A stretch of 64,000 nt of DNA from Alphaproteobacteria bacterium (GTDB lineage Bacteria > Pseudomonadota > Alphaproteobacteria > Rhizobiales > Xanthobacteraceae). The stretch's first letter is position 1; the number at the start of each line of letters is the position of its first letter. The notes below the pieces were generated by a model that did no database searches, had not been told where the DNA came from, and was given only the letters and a program-made list of their open reading frames with translations. The position numbers and the translations under genes are program-made. Below, piece after piece: positions 38,974-52,514 of this stretch. The DNA lies in contig JBBCGH010000001.1 in the NCBI GenBank assembly GCA_037200445.1, positions 2,356,001-2,420,000 on the forward strand, given 5' to 3'.

Positions 38974-39230
38974 GGCTCAGGTGGTGGAAGTTCGTCTGTG
39001 GCCCCCCAACTCCGGACCCATCTTTCCGCCGCTTCGAGGGGAATGGACTCACCTGTCTGAACGTATTCGGCATAGGCCGCCTCGTCTTCGACCCACGACT
39101 CCATCAGGTTGAGCGCGCTCTCGACGGCCTCTACGGCAAAAGCTTCAACCGTCCTTCCTTCCTTCGCAGCTGCCTTTTCCAGCCGCGCGGCAAGACGGTC
39201 GTCGATCTCGATCGCGAAGCGTTGGCTCAT
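38955..39230 (-). CDS. Ribbon-helix-helix antitoxin
   Basis: A 91-residue protein. The N-terminal MSQRFAIEIDDRLAARLEKA with the following AVEAVESALNLM resembles a ribbon-helix-helix domain. The acidic tail (ESWVEDEAAYAEYVQTGESI) should bind the toxin. It precedes the ParE-like gene, giving the antitoxin-first order of parDE. A perfect TATAAT hexamer (39242-39237, reverse strand) lies only six bases before the ATG, and no ribosome site is visible, so the transcript may be leaderless. It follows the hydroxylase gene by 24 bases. Confidence 0.83.
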   Translation of the reverse strand: MSQRFAIEIDDRLAARLEKAAAKEGRTVEAFAVEAVESALNLMESWVEDEAAYAEYVQTGESIPLEAAERWVRSWGATDELPPPEPCKSSS

Positions 39231-39236
39231 GCCCAG

Positions 39237-39242
39237 ATTATA
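39237..39242 (-). promoter_or_regulatory. -10 box of second toxin-antitoxin module
   Basis: The reverse strand reads TATAAT here, a consensus -10 hexamer. The spacing places the predicted transcript start at or next to the antitoxin ATG (39230). No good TTGACA-like -35 is seen at 16-18 bases. Confidence 0.45.
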
Positions 39243-39254
39243 CCGCTAAAGCGC

Positions 39255-39914
39255 CTAGTCCTCCACCCACATCCGCAGCAAATTCGCGAGCGACTTCGAT
39301 ATGAGATCGTACTCCGCCGTCTTGCCATCCTTCGCGAACATCTGCCGCCGCGCGGTGTCGAGATCGAACAGCATCTCGCGCTGCGCGCCATCGCGCACGA
39401 AACTGCGCGCCCAGCCGACCGCCGCAAGGCGCTCGCCGCGCGTGACCGGCGACACGTGATGCAAAGTCGTTGACGGATAGGCGACGAGGCTTCCCGCCGC
39501 GAGTTTCACTGCGTCCTCGCCGGAGGCCGTTTCGATCACCAGTTCGCCGCCGTCGTAGCTCTCGGGTTCGGACAGGAACAGCGTGAACGAGACGTCCGTG
39601 CGCATGCCTTGCATCAACGCGTCGTCGACATGACTGCCGTACTGCATGCCGCTTTCGTAACGGGAGAACATCACCGATGTGAGTGCCTTCGGCCGCACGG
39701 CAAGCGCGAACAGCTCATTGCCGAGAATGCGCTCCTCGACGAGCCTGCGCACCTTCTCGATCTTGCGGTCGCTCGTCGCCTGCCGATTGTTCTTCACCAG
39801 ACGCGCCGCGAATCCGGCGGTCTCGCGCCCATCCTCGAAGCTGGCCTGTGCGAGCGTTTCGCGGGTGAGCGCGACCTCGTCGGCCGACAGCACGTTGCCG
39901 ATCACGATCTGCAT
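39255..39914 (-). CDS. PKHD-type Fe(II)/2-oxoglutarate hydroxylase (PiuC-like)
   Basis: The protein has 219 residues. The iron site is YGSHVDDAL (HxD) with the distal His in YPSTTLHHVSPVTRGERLAA, where the Arg binds 2-oxoglutarate. The start MQIVIGNVLSADEV and length fit the YbiX/PiuC family. These are often found beside TonB-dependent iron receptors and are iron-repressed, but no receptor gene is present here. The substrate is unknown. ATG 39914 is the family start; the open frame continues to 40097. It diverges from the periplasmic-protein gene at 40039. Confidence 0.9.
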   Translation of the reverse strand: MQIVIGNVLSADEVALTRETLAQASFEDGRETAGFAARLVKNNRQATSDRKIEKVRRLVEERILGNELFALAVRPKALTSVMFSRYESGMQYGSHVDDALMQGMRTDVSFTLFLSEPESYDGGELVIETASGEDAVKLAAGSLVAYPSTTLHHVSPVTRGERLAAVGWARSFVRDGAQREMLFDLDTARRQMFAKDGKTAEYDLISKSLANLLRMWVED

Positions 39915-40038
39915 GCGCCCAAGTTCTCGCCGCAACGCATTGGAATTATTCCAATATCGGTAACTGGTGCTGGACCTGCCAAGTTGCCGCACCGTATGGT
40001 GCGCGCCGTCGCAAGGCAAACCGGAGCAGGCGCTTCCC

Positions 40039-40956
40039 ATGAAATCCAAGACCAAGATCTGGCTCGGCGTCGGCGCCTTCGTGGTCGCGGGCGTCAACGG
40101 CGCCGCAGCCGAAACGCCGGCGCTGGGTCAGTCCGCCTCCGCTATCGCGCTGACACGCGCGCTGACGCCGACCGACGTCTCGGCCGCGAAGAAGCGTGGC
40201 GGCGAGGAGGGCGGCGAACACGGCGAGCATGGTGAGCGCGGCGCCAAGAAGGCGAAAAAGAAACAGGGCGGTGAAGGAGGCGAGGGGGGCGAAGAAGGCG
40301 GCGCCAAGGGCGCGAAACTTCCGCCCGATCTCGATTTCGCGCTCAAGATCGCGCAGATCCGCGGGCACCTGCTGGTCGGCGACGAATTGGTGAAGCAAGG
40401 CCAGTGGGCCGCCGCACTGCCGCACTTCCTGCATCCGAGCGAAGAACTCTACGGACCGATCCGCGGCAAGCTCAAGGACTACGACACCCCGCAGTTCTCC
40501 AGCGCGCTGAAACTGCTGGCGACCGCGGTGAAGCAGAAGAAGGGCGGAGACGACTACGCGGAAGCCTGGAAGCAGGTCGAGGGTGCGCTCGCGGCTGCCG
40601 ATGCCGGCGTGAAGGCGAAGCAGGCGAGCGACAGCTTCGCGGTCGAGACCGCGCTGGAACTCCTGAAGAGCGCGACCGGCGAATACAAGGAAGCAATCGT
40701 CAAGGGACGGATCGCCAAGCCGGTCGAGTATCAGGATTCGCGCGGTTTCGTGTGGCATTCGGAAAAGATGATCGAGGCGGTCGCGCCCGCGCTGGAGAAG
40801 AAGGACGCCGACGCGCTGCAGAAGGTTCGGGCGGGCTATGCCGAGCTGAAGAAGGCGTGGCCCGAGGCGATGGCGCCGCAGACGCCGGTGAAGGATTATG
40901 CCGCGGTGCTCAGCGACGTCTCGCGCATCGAGCTTTCGGTCGGCAAGTTGATGTGA
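40039..40956 (+). CDS. Helical periplasmic protein coupled to di-heme peroxidase
   Basis: The protein has 305 residues. Its signal peptide ends after about GVNGAAA (residue 24). A Gly/Glu/His/Lys low-complexity stretch (about 51-93, for example GGEEGGEHGEHGERGAKKAK) follows, then an all-helical domain of about 210 residues. It contains HFLHPSEELYGPIRGKL and VEYQDSRGFVWHSEKM. I do not recognise the family with certainty. The stop overlaps the GTG start of the peroxidase-cupredoxin gene (GTGA), so the two proteins are made together and may interact in the periplasm. ATG 40039 is chosen because it starts the signal peptide. Confidence 0.75.
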   Translation: MKSKTKIWLGVGAFVVAGVNGAAAETPALGQSASAIALTRALTPTDVSAAKKRGGEEGGEHGEHGERGAKKAKKKQGGEGGEGGEEGGAKGAKLPPDLDFALKIAQIRGHLLVGDELVKQGQWAAALPHFLHPSEELYGPIRGKLKDYDTPQFSSALKLLATAVKQKKGGDDYAEAWKQVEGALAAADAGVKAKQASDSFAVETALELLKSATGEYKEAIVKGRIAKPVEYQDSRGFVWHSEKMIEAVAPALEKKDADALQKVRAGYAELKKAWPEAMAPQTPVKDYAAVLSDVSRIELSVGKLM

Positions 40957-42275
40957 GCTGGCGCAAGGCGGCGCAGGGGCATTTCGGCACGCTCGTTGCG
41001 GCGTTTCTCTGCGGTGCGCTCGCGGGCAGCGTCGCGGCCTTCGCGCAGACTGATGACCTCGCGGCGCTGAAGGATAAGTTCCGGCGGTCCCCCGCGATCC
41101 CGTTCCCGGCATCCAATCCCTATAACGAGGCGAAGCGTGCGCTCGGCCAGACGCTGTTTCACGACAAGCGTCTCTCCGCCGACGGCACGGTGGCCTGCGC
41201 GACCTGTCACGTTCGTGCGAAGGGATTCTCCGACGGCCGCGTTACTGCGATTGGCGTGCCGGGCCGGCCGCTCGCGCGTCATGCGCCGACGCTGTGGAAT
41301 CTCGCCTGGGCCGGACCGGTGTTCTGGGATGGCCGTGCACGCAGCCTCGAGGAGCAGGTTGCCGGGCCGATCATCGCGCCCGACGAGATGGCGCAGCCGA
41401 TGGCGCCGCTGGTCGCGCGGCTTGCTACCGACAAGGCCTATGCGGGCGCATTCGCGAAGGCGTTCCCGGAAAATCCGCGCGTGACCGAAGACAATCTCAA
41501 GAACGCGATCGCGACTTACGAGCGCACGCTGGTCTCGCCGCCGACACGCTTCGATCGCTGGGTCGAGGGCGGCGCACAGGCGTTGTCGCCACAGGAAATC
41601 GACGGCTTCCGTCTGTTTACCGGCAAGGCCGGCTGCGCCAACTGCCATTCGGGCTGGGCGTTCACCGACTATGCGTTCTACGACATCGGGCTGCCGAGCG
41701 ATGACCGCGGACGCGGTGCGGTGTTGCGCCTGGAAGCCGCCGAGCACGCGTTCAAGACGCCGTCGCTGCGCGAAGTGGCGCGGCGCCCTCCCTACATGCA
41801 TGACGGGTCGCTCGCGACGCTCGACGATGTGGTGCGCCACTACGCGGGCGGCGTGACCGAACGGCCGACCTTGCCAAGGGACCTCACGCGGGGCTTGTCA
41901 CTTGATAGCCGCGAGCAGGCGGCGCTGGTCGCATTTCTCAAGACATTGACGAGCGAGCAAGACCCGCAGCCCCCCGCAACCATCATCGCCGAAAAATCAG
42001 CGCCGGTCGCCGCCACGCGCGCCACCTCGGTGTCGCAGCATGACAAGACCTTTACGCCGAAGCGTGTGCGCATCCGCCTCACCGACAAGCTCTGGATCCT
42101 CAACAATGACACGCGCACGCACAACATTCGCGTGTTCGATCCGAAGCTCGATTTCGATTCCGGTGCGCAGGAGCCCGGCGAGACCGTGGAGATGACCTTT
42201 CCGAAAACCGGCTCGTATCTGGTATTCTGCGGCATCCATCCCAAGATGGAGCTCACCGTCGACGTCGCGCGGTGA
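40953..42275 (+). CDS. MauG/CcpA-type di-heme peroxidase fused to a cupredoxin domain
   Basis: The protein has 440 residues with a signal peptide (about 1-31). The di-heme domain (about 40-335) has haem sites CATCH (Cys82, Cys85, His86) and CANCH (Cys228, Cys231, His232). It also has FHDKRLSADGTVACATCH and TPSLREVARRPPYMHDGS, typical of the cytochrome c peroxidase/MauG family. The C-terminal 80 residues form a blue-copper domain with ligands His390 (RTHNI), Cys426, His429 and Met432 (FCGIHPKM), the amicyanin/plastocyanin spacing. It probably takes electrons through copper to reduce peroxide or oxidise a partner protein. It depends on the Ccm system. Confidence 0.88.
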   Translation: MSWRKAAQGHFGTLVAAFLCGALAGSVAAFAQTDDLAALKDKFRRSPAIPFPASNPYNEAKRALGQTLFHDKRLSADGTVACATCHVRAKGFSDGRVTAIGVPGRPLARHAPTLWNLAWAGPVFWDGRARSLEEQVAGPIIAPDEMAQPMAPLVARLATDKAYAGAFAKAFPENPRVTEDNLKNAIATYERTLVSPPTRFDRWVEGGAQALSPQEIDGFRLFTGKAGCANCHSGWAFTDYAFYDIGLPSDDRGRGAVLRLEAAEHAFKTPSLREVARRPPYMHDGSLATLDDVVRHYAGGVTERPTLPRDLTRGLSLDSREQAALVAFLKTLTSEQDPQPPATIIAEKSAPVAATRATSVSQHDKTFTPKRVRIRLTDKLWILNNDTRTHNIRVFDPKLDFDSGAQEPGETVEMTFPKTGSYLVFCGIHPKMELTVDVAR

Positions 42276-42302
42276 GCGCGCACGAACAAGCCGGATTGTC
42301 GT

Positions 42303-44955
<2,653 letters not shown>

Positions 44956-44988
44956 AGTCTAATATTCGGAACACTTCGCAGGTATATG

Positions 44989-45016
44989 CCGGGGCGGGTC
45001 AATCCGCCCCGGAGCT
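44989..45016 (+). terminator. Terminator after TRAP receptor 1
   Basis: A 9-bp perfect GC-rich stem (CCGGGGCGG / CCGCCCCGG) with a six-base loop, followed by AGCTTTTCC. It is a probable intrinsic terminator separating copy 1 from copy 2. Confidence 0.75.
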
Positions 45017-45125
45017 TTTCCGTTTTCGCCGTTGTCATAATTGGCTATAGACGGGCCAACTCGCGCGTGTGGCTGGGAGGGCTGGCTGGAGCGCCCGGGT
45101 CTGGGAATTTCTCTGAACGACCTAA

Positions 45126-46226
<1,101 letters not shown>

Positions 46227-46250
46227 TCATCGAGAGCGCTGCGACAAAGG

Positions 46251-46279
46251 ACCCGGGGTTACCAACCCCGGGTTTTTTT
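46251..46279 (+). terminator. Terminator after TRAP receptor 2
   Basis: A perfect 10-bp stem (ACCCGGGGTT / AACCCCGGGT) with a 3-base loop, running directly into seven T residues. It is a textbook intrinsic terminator. Confidence 0.92.
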
Positions 46280-46412
46280 CGTTTGGCATCGGCCAATTGT
46301 TCCGTAAGATCGCCGCCGGTCGGCTGCCGGTGACGGGTTTAACCAAGAAGACGTCAAAGGGCGCTTTCGTCACGTCGGCGTCAGGTCGACCAAAGAACAG
46401 GGGGAGACACTC

Positions 46413-47504
<1,092 letters not shown>

Positions 47505-47536
47505 GATTCGACCCGAGGTCACGCGTCGGAAAAGAG

Positions 47537-47566
47537 AACGCCCCGGAGAAATCTCCGGGGCGTTTT
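47537..47566. terminator. Bidirectional terminator between TRAP receptor 3 and TRAP permease
   Basis: The stem AACGCCCCGGAGA / TCTCCGGGGCGTT has A-rich sequence on one side and TTTT on the other. It can therefore end transcripts arriving from either strand, as expected between two convergent operons. Confidence 0.85.
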
Positions 47567-47595
47567 CACTTTGGCCTGCCGCGCCGTGCGCGACG

Positions 47596-49026
47596 CTACT
47601 TTTTCGCCGGCGCGTCGAACATCGGCGGCAACGGCATGTCCGGCATCGGGATTTCAATATTGACCTTGTTGGGATCGATGCCTGTTCCCTTGTCGAGCCA
47701 GTAGGTCACCGATTGAGGCCACAGGATCACGACGGCGACCAGAATGACCATCGTTCCGATCCACGGAATGGCGCCCCAATAGATTTCCGATGTCTTGATC
47801 GATCTGGGGGCGATACCCCGCAAGTAGAACAGCGCAAACCCGAATGGCGGGTGCATGAAGCTGGTCTGGATGTTGGCGCAGATGAGCACGCCGAACCAGA
47901 TCAGATCGATGTTGAGCTTTTCGGCGGCGGGCGTCAGGAGCGGAATGATGATGAAGGCGATCTCGAAGAAATCGAGGAAGAACGCGATCACGAAGATGAA
48001 GGCGTTCGTGAAAATCAAGAAGCCGACCTGACCGCCGGGGAGAGACGTCAGCAGGTCCTCGATCCATACCTTCCCGCCGACGCCCTGGAAGACGAGGCTG
48101 AACACGCGCGCGCCGATCAGGATGTAGGTGACCATCGCGGTGATGCGCATGGTCGAAGCCATCCCCTGATAGAGCAGGGTCCAGTTCATCGTGCCGTACA
48201 TGAAGGCGAGCGCGATCGCGCCGACGACGCCCATCGCGCCGGCCTCGGTCGGCGTCGCAAGCCCCATGAAGATGGTGCCGAGTACCAGGAAGATGAGGCC
48301 GAGCGACGGAATCATGCCGCGCATGCAGCGCTTCCACAGCGCCCAGCCCTGTAAAGTGCGGGCCTCCTTCGGCAAGGCCGGAACGTCTTGCGGCCAGAAG
48401 ATGCTGACGATCGCGACCCAGCCGCAGAACAGCAGGACCTGAAGAATGCTTGGGCCGATCGCGCCGGCGTACATATCGCCGACCGAGCGGCCCATCTGGT
48501 CGGCCAGAACGATCAGCACCAGCGAGGGCGGAATGAGCTGCGTAATCGTGCCTGAAGCCGCGATGACGCCCATCGTGTGGCGCGTGGAGTATCCGTATTT
48601 GAGCATCGGGGTCATCGAAATGACGCCCATCGCGATGACGGACGCCGCCACCGTGCCGGTGATTGCGCCAAGCACGGCGCCGACGAAGATCACCGCATAG
48701 GACATGCCGCCGCGTACCGGGCCGAACAGCTGCCCGAAAGATTCAAGCAGGTCCTCGGCGAGGCCGCATCGTTCGAGGATCGCGCCCATGAACGTGAAGA
48801 ACGGGATCGCGAGGAGCAGGTCGTTCGAGATGATGCCAAACAGTTGGTAGGTGAGGTTGCCGAGAAAGTCCGGGCGGATCAGGTCGAGTTCGATCCCGAT
48901 GAAGCCGAAAAACAACCCGGTTGCGGCAAGCGAGAACGCCGCGGGATATCCGATGAGCATGAATAACATCATGCCCCCGAACATCAGGGGGGGCATGTTG
49001 TCGCGAACGAAGTGGATCACGCTCAT
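47596..49026 (-). CDS. TRAP transporter large permease subunit (DctM type)
   Basis: The protein has 476 residues with about 12 membrane helices. Family motifs are seen in FVGAVLGAITGTVAASVIAM and SGTITQLIPPSLVLIVLADQ. Also typical are GLATPTEAGAMGVVGA and FEIAFIIIPLLTPAA. It is the Na+-coupled translocation subunit that accepts ligand from the periplasmic receptor. The extended C-terminal tail (PMPDMPLPPMFDAPAKK) is Pro-rich. ATG 49026 overlaps the small-subunit stop (ATGA). The frame remains open to 49401 antisense-free but within the small subunit, so ATG 49026 is the family start. Confidence 0.95.
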   Translation of the reverse strand: MSVIHFVRDNMPPLMFGGMMLFMLIGYPAAFSLAATGLFFGFIGIELDLIRPDFLGNLTYQLFGIISNDLLLAIPFFTFMGAILERCGLAEDLLESFGQLFGPVRGGMSYAVIFVGAVLGAITGTVAASVIAMGVISMTPMLKYGYSTRHTMGVIAASGTITQLIPPSLVLIVLADQMGRSVGDMYAGAIGPSILQVLLFCGWVAIVSIFWPQDVPALPKEARTLQGWALWKRCMRGMIPSLGLIFLVLGTIFMGLATPTEAGAMGVVGAIALAFMYGTMNWTLLYQGMASTMRITAMVTYILIGARVFSLVFQGVGGKVWIEDLLTSLPGGQVGFLIFTNAFIFVIAFFLDFFEIAFIIIPLLTPAAEKLNIDLIWFGVLICANIQTSFMHPPFGFALFYLRGIAPRSIKTSEIYWGAIPWIGTMVILVAVVILWPQSVTYWLDKGTGIDPNKVNIEIPMPDMPLPPMFDAPAKK

Positions 49027-49562
49027 TGCAGCGGCTTCTCGTACTTGAAGTCCATATCGATGACGTGTTCGAGGGCTGCGATGCGCTTGATGAGTTCCGA
49101 AACCCCCTGCAGCGCCATCAGGCCGAACCCGACCGGCATCATCAGCTTCACCGGCCAGCGAAGCAGACCGCCCGCGTTGGTGGAGACTTCGTTGATCCGC
49201 CAGGAGTCGACGAACCACGGCCAGGTGAAATAAACGAGAATGAGACAGATCGGCAGGAGAAAGAGGAAGCCTCCGATGATGTCGATCCAGATCCGGGTTC
49301 GCTCCGACGCCATCCCGTAAAAGAGATCGACGCGAACGTGCTCGTTCATCTTGAGCGTGTAGGGGCCGCCGAGGAGCACCATGCCGGCGAACATGTACCA
49401 CTGGATTTCAAGCCAGCCGTTCGAGCTTTCGCTGAACAGGTAGCGGCTCGCGGCGTTGCCGGCGCTGATGAGACAGGCGAGCAGCACCAGCCAGTTTGCC
49501 ACCACGCCGAATTGCTCGTTGAGCCAGTCGATCCCCTTGCTCAACTTCAGGAGCACTGCCAC
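49023..49562 (-). CDS. TRAP transporter small permease subunit (DctQ type)
   Basis: The protein has 179 residues with four membrane helices. Visible motifs include NASRYLFSESSNGWLEIQWY, LGGPYTLKMNEHVRVDLFYG and LLRWPVKLMMPVGFGLMALQ. It forms the QM complex with the large subunit through coupled translation. I choose GTG 49562 because GAGGGG stands seven bases upstream; an ATG at 49598 would add 12 basic residues. No receptor gene is on this strand, so it is probably served by one or more of the three receptors encoded convergently. Confidence 0.92.
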   Translation of the reverse strand: MAVLLKLSKGIDWLNEQFGVVANWLVLLACLISAGNAASRYLFSESSNGWLEIQWYMFAGMVLLGGPYTLKMNEHVRVDLFYGMASERTRIWIDIIGGFLFLLPICLILVYFTWPWFVDSWRINEVSTNAGGLLRWPVKLMMPVGFGLMALQGVSELIKRIAALEHVIDMDFKYEKPLQ

Positions 49563-49875
49563 CTTCGATCCCCTCTGGACGCGCCGCCGCTGGCGCATCC
49601 CTCGTCCCGCCGGATTTGCATCGCCGGTCTTCTTGTGCCGGATTGTCGCAGCTTAGCCTCAATCGCGCGCCCGCCGTCAACCGAATCTTGCCCCGAACGC
49701 GGGCCCCTGCGGCAGTCCGGGGCCGGGACCGGATCGCGAGGCGGGCGATCAGGTGAACGCCGCTGGCCGGGGCGGCCACTAACGCCCGGTTAACCACGTA
49801 GCCCCATGATGTTGCGGCGAATTGTCTGCGCCGGGCGACGGCGCGCGGCCGCTTGCCGGCCGTCCGGATAGAAGC
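49563..49875. other. Divergent intergenic region, TRAP permease / chemoreceptor
   Basis: This 313-base GC-rich stretch holds no recognisable gene. It must contain the reverse-strand promoter of the TRAP QM genes and the forward promoter of the chemoreceptor. No strong hairpin, operator palindrome or -35/-10 pair stood out. Confidence 0.5.
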
Positions 49876-51369
49876 ATGCAGCGCCTCACCGTCTCCGAGC
49901 GGTTGCTGATTGTCGCGCTTGTGCCCGTGCTCGGGCTGCTGGCGCGCGAGTCGTTCGGGCCGGGGAGCGCATCTGGCTCTCTTTGGCCGCTTTTCAGCGC
50001 CGCAATAGCGGCACTGTGCCTCGGGCTTGCCCTGCTGACGGCCCGTTCGCTGGCCAACCCGTTGCGCAAGGCAATCGATGAGCTGGCGCCGCTTGCCGCA
50101 AAAGACGGTGCCGCCGCGCACGCCCGCGGGGAGACGGCCCACCTCCTCGCCTTGGCGCATGACGTGAGCGCAGAGGCATCGAAGCGGGCGCACCGTGAAG
50201 CCGATCAGGAAAAACTCGATCGCGCGGAGCGCGGCGCGCGCCATGCCAACCTGTCCAACATGGCGGACGCGGTCGAAGCGGCAACCGAGCGCGGCCTGCG
50301 CACGGTGGTCGATGGCTCAACCGTGCTTCGCGCCAGGACCGACGAGATGCGCCACGCGCTCGAGGCCGTCCATGTGGCCTCGATCGAAACCGAAAAGGCC
50401 GCGGATCATTCCCGCGCCATGAACGAGGACGCGACGCGCCTCTCCGACGAGGTGATCGGCGCAATCGACGCTATTGCCGCCAAGGTGCGGGAGGGCTCCG
50501 AAATCGGGCGAACCGCCGTGGACCGTGCGGCGAATTCGCGCCAGACTATCGGCGCGCTGGCCAAGGCGGCGAAAGACATCGGCGACATCGTCGGCGTCAT
50601 CACCGCCATCGCCGAGCAGACCAACTTGCTGGCGCTCAATGCGACGATCGAGGCGGCGCGCGCGGGCGAGGCGGGGCGCGGCTTCGCGGTGGTGGCCACC
50701 GAGGTCAAGTCGCTCGCCACCCAGACCGGCAAGGCGACCGGCGAAATCGGCGCCAAGATCGCAGAGATCCAGGCAACGACCGGGCAGGCGGTCGCCTCGA
50801 TCGGTGCGATCGCGGAAGCGATCGACGATCTCTCGATGGTCACGAATTCGATCGCCGCCGCGATGGATCAGCAGCGGTCCGCGACCTCGGGCTTTGTCAA
50901 GAACGTGCGCGGAACGACCGCGGCCGTGTCCGATGTGGCGGTGCGGATGACCGGCATTGCCGACATGGTGACGCGCTCGAGCAGCAATGCCGTGGAGGTG
51001 GCGGGCGTTGCCGCCGACATGGAACGCGCGTCGGAAACCGTGCGCACCGAAATCCCCGAGATCGTGCGTACGGCGTTGCGCGCGGATTTGCGCGAACATC
51101 CGCGCTTCGACGTCAACATCGATACGGCGGTCGAGATCGGCGGCCGGAGGGCCTCTGCGCGAATCCTCGATCTCAGCCGCGGTGGCGCGCGGCTTTCCCT
51201 GGTGCCTCATCTGTCGCAGGACGCCGCCGTGACGCTCGCTTGCGACCGGTTGCCGGTGTTGAGCGGCAAGGTCGCCTGGATCGCGAGCGACAGCTTCGGC
51301 GTGCGCTTCGATCCGTGCCTCGAGGCGTGCGCGGTGCTCGGCATCATCCGCGCGGACGCAGCGGCCTAA
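49876..51369 (+). CDS. Chemoreceptor (MCP) with C-terminal PilZ domain
   Basis: The protein has 497 residues. Two N-terminal membrane helices (about 9-24 and 36-57) leave only about a dozen residues outside, so it has no real periplasmic sensor. The MCP signalling domain has the hairpin core [22 protein letters not shown]-terminal PilZ domain (about 405-490) keeps the c-di-GMP motifs RxxxR (REHPR) and DxSxxG (DLSRGG). It probably links c-di-GMP levels to the CheA/CheW array. ATG 49876 ([11 protein letters not shown]) is preferred over an in-frame start at 49822. The stop overlaps the convergent EamA gene. Confidence 0.92.
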   Translation: MQRLTVSERLLIVALVPVLGLLARESFGPGSASGSLWPLFSAAIAALCLGLALLTARSLANPLRKAIDELAPLAAKDGAAAHARGETAHLLALAHDVSAEASKRAHREADQEKLDRAERGARHANLSNMADAVEAATERGLRTVVDGSTVLRARTDEMRHALEAVHVASIETEKAADHSRAMNEDATRLSDEVIGAIDAIAAKVREGSEIGRTAVDRAANSRQTIGALAKAAKDIGDIVGVITAIAEQTNLLALNATIEAARAGEAGRGFAVVATEVKSLATQTGKATGEIGAKIAEIQATTGQAVASIGAIAEAIDDLSMVTNSIAAAMDQQRSATSGFVKNVRGTTAAVSDVAVRMTGIADMVTRSSSNAVEVAGVAADMERASETVRTEIPEIVRTALRADLREHPRFDVNIDTAVEIGGRRASARILDLSRGGARLSLVPHLSQDAAVTLACDRLPVLSGKVAWIASDSFGVRFDPCLEACAVLGIIRADAAA

Positions 51370-52280
51370 CTTCCCGGCTCTCCCGGTGGCACTGCTGCCG
51401 CAACGGTGCGGCGCCGCACCACCTCGCGGTGCAGCGCATACAGGCCGCTGCCGACGATCAGAAGCGAACCCATGATCCCGAAGCGGTCCGGCACCTCGCC
51501 GAACGCCAGATAACCGCACACGCCGGCCCAGATCAGCAGCGTGTAGCGAAACGGCGCGATGGCCGCGACATCGACGCTGCCGCGAAACGCCACCACGACC
51601 ATGAAATGGCCGCTCGCGACGAACGTTGCCGAGATCGCCAGCATCCCGACGTCGAACAGCGCCATCGGTCGCCACTCCTCGAACAGGCCCATGATCGGTC
51701 CGATCACCATCGAGCCGAACGCGGCCATGAACGAGATCATGATGCTTGGAACGCCGGGATCGAGCTGTCGCGTGATCATGTCGCGCGCTACCCCCACGAA
51801 CGCGGTCGCAACGCCGAGCAGCGCCCATGCGTTGAACGCGCTCGGGGTCGGCCTGATGATCAGGATCGTGCCGCAGAATCCGATGACGATCGCGATCCAG
51901 CGGCGCCAGCCGACCTCCTCGCCGAAAAAGATCACGGCGGCTGCCGTGATGATCAGGGGCGAGACCAGGTTGATCGCGGAAAGCTCCGCGAGCGGCATGC
52001 GGGTGAGCGCCGTCGTGAACAGGACCATCGCTAAACCGTCGCACGCGGTCCTGCTCAGCACGAGCTTGCCGAACATGCCGCGCAGCGCCGAGACGTAGCC
52101 GAGACCGATCACGAATGAGCCGACCAGCAGCGTCGCGATGGCGCCGCGCACGGTGATGACTTCGCCGAGCGGATAGCGCTGCGCGGTGAGCTTCAGCAGC
52201 ATGTCGTTGATGGCGAACGCTCCCATCGCGCCCATCAATGCAAGCATGCCGCGTCGATTGGCGCGCGCTGACGACACCAA
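51366..52280 (-). CDS. EamA/DMT-family transporter
   Basis: The protein has 304 residues with ten membrane helices in two EamA repeats. Repeat 1 includes [20 protein letters not shown] and [20 protein letters not shown]. Repeat 2 includes [20 protein letters not shown]. These proteins export amino acids or other metabolites; the substrate is unknown. It is convergent with the chemoreceptor gene, sharing four bases at the stops. moaA lies upstream on the same strand, beyond the palindromic repeat. Confidence 0.9.
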   Translation of the reverse strand: MVSSARANRRGMLALMGAMGAFAINDMLLKLTAQRYPLGEVITVRGAIATLLVGSFVIGLGYVSALRGMFGKLVLSRTACDGLAMVLFTTALTRMPLAELSAINLVSPLIITAAAVIFFGEEVGWRRWIAIVIGFCGTILIIRPTPSAFNAWALLGVATAFVGVARDMITRQLDPGVPSIMISFMAAFGSMVIGPIMGLFEEWRPMALFDVGMLAISATFVASGHFMVVVAFRGSVDVAAIAPFRYTLLIWAGVCGYLAFGEVPDRFGIMGSLLIVGSGLYALHREVVRRRTVAAAVPPGEPGS

Positions 52281-52400
52281 AAACTCCGATGGAAAGGTGA
52301 GCGGCCCCGGCCAGTTCCGCGTGGGCTAGCATGCGCTGGCGCGCGCCGTCGAGATTGTGCGGCGAATGACCGCTGTGCGCGTCGGGTATGCCGTTTTGCT

Positions 52401-52507
52401 CCTCATCCTGAGGAGCCGAGCGCAGCGAGCGTCTCGAAGGATGGCCAAATTCGAGTCTGCGGCCATGGTTCGAGACGCCACGCTATGCGCGGCTCCTCAC
52501 CATGAGG
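52401..52507. repeat. Nested palindromic intergenic repeat
   Basis: The outer arms CCTCATCCTGAGGAGCC (52401-52417) and GGCTCCTCACCATGAGG (52491-52507) are inverted copies with two mismatches. The inner arms GCGTCTCGAAGGATGGCC (52429-52446) and GGCCATGGTTCGAGACGC (52461-52478) also differ by two bases. This nested element type is common in Bradyrhizobium and relatives, from memory. It ends seven bases after the moaA stop. Confidence 0.82.
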
Positions 52508-52514
52508 TTTTGAA

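Noticed and set aside
38689-39230. Second toxin-antitoxin pair as part of the same mobile insertion as the first
   Set aside because: Gene order (antitoxin first), toxin branch and antitoxin fold differ, and no shared flanking repeats were found.
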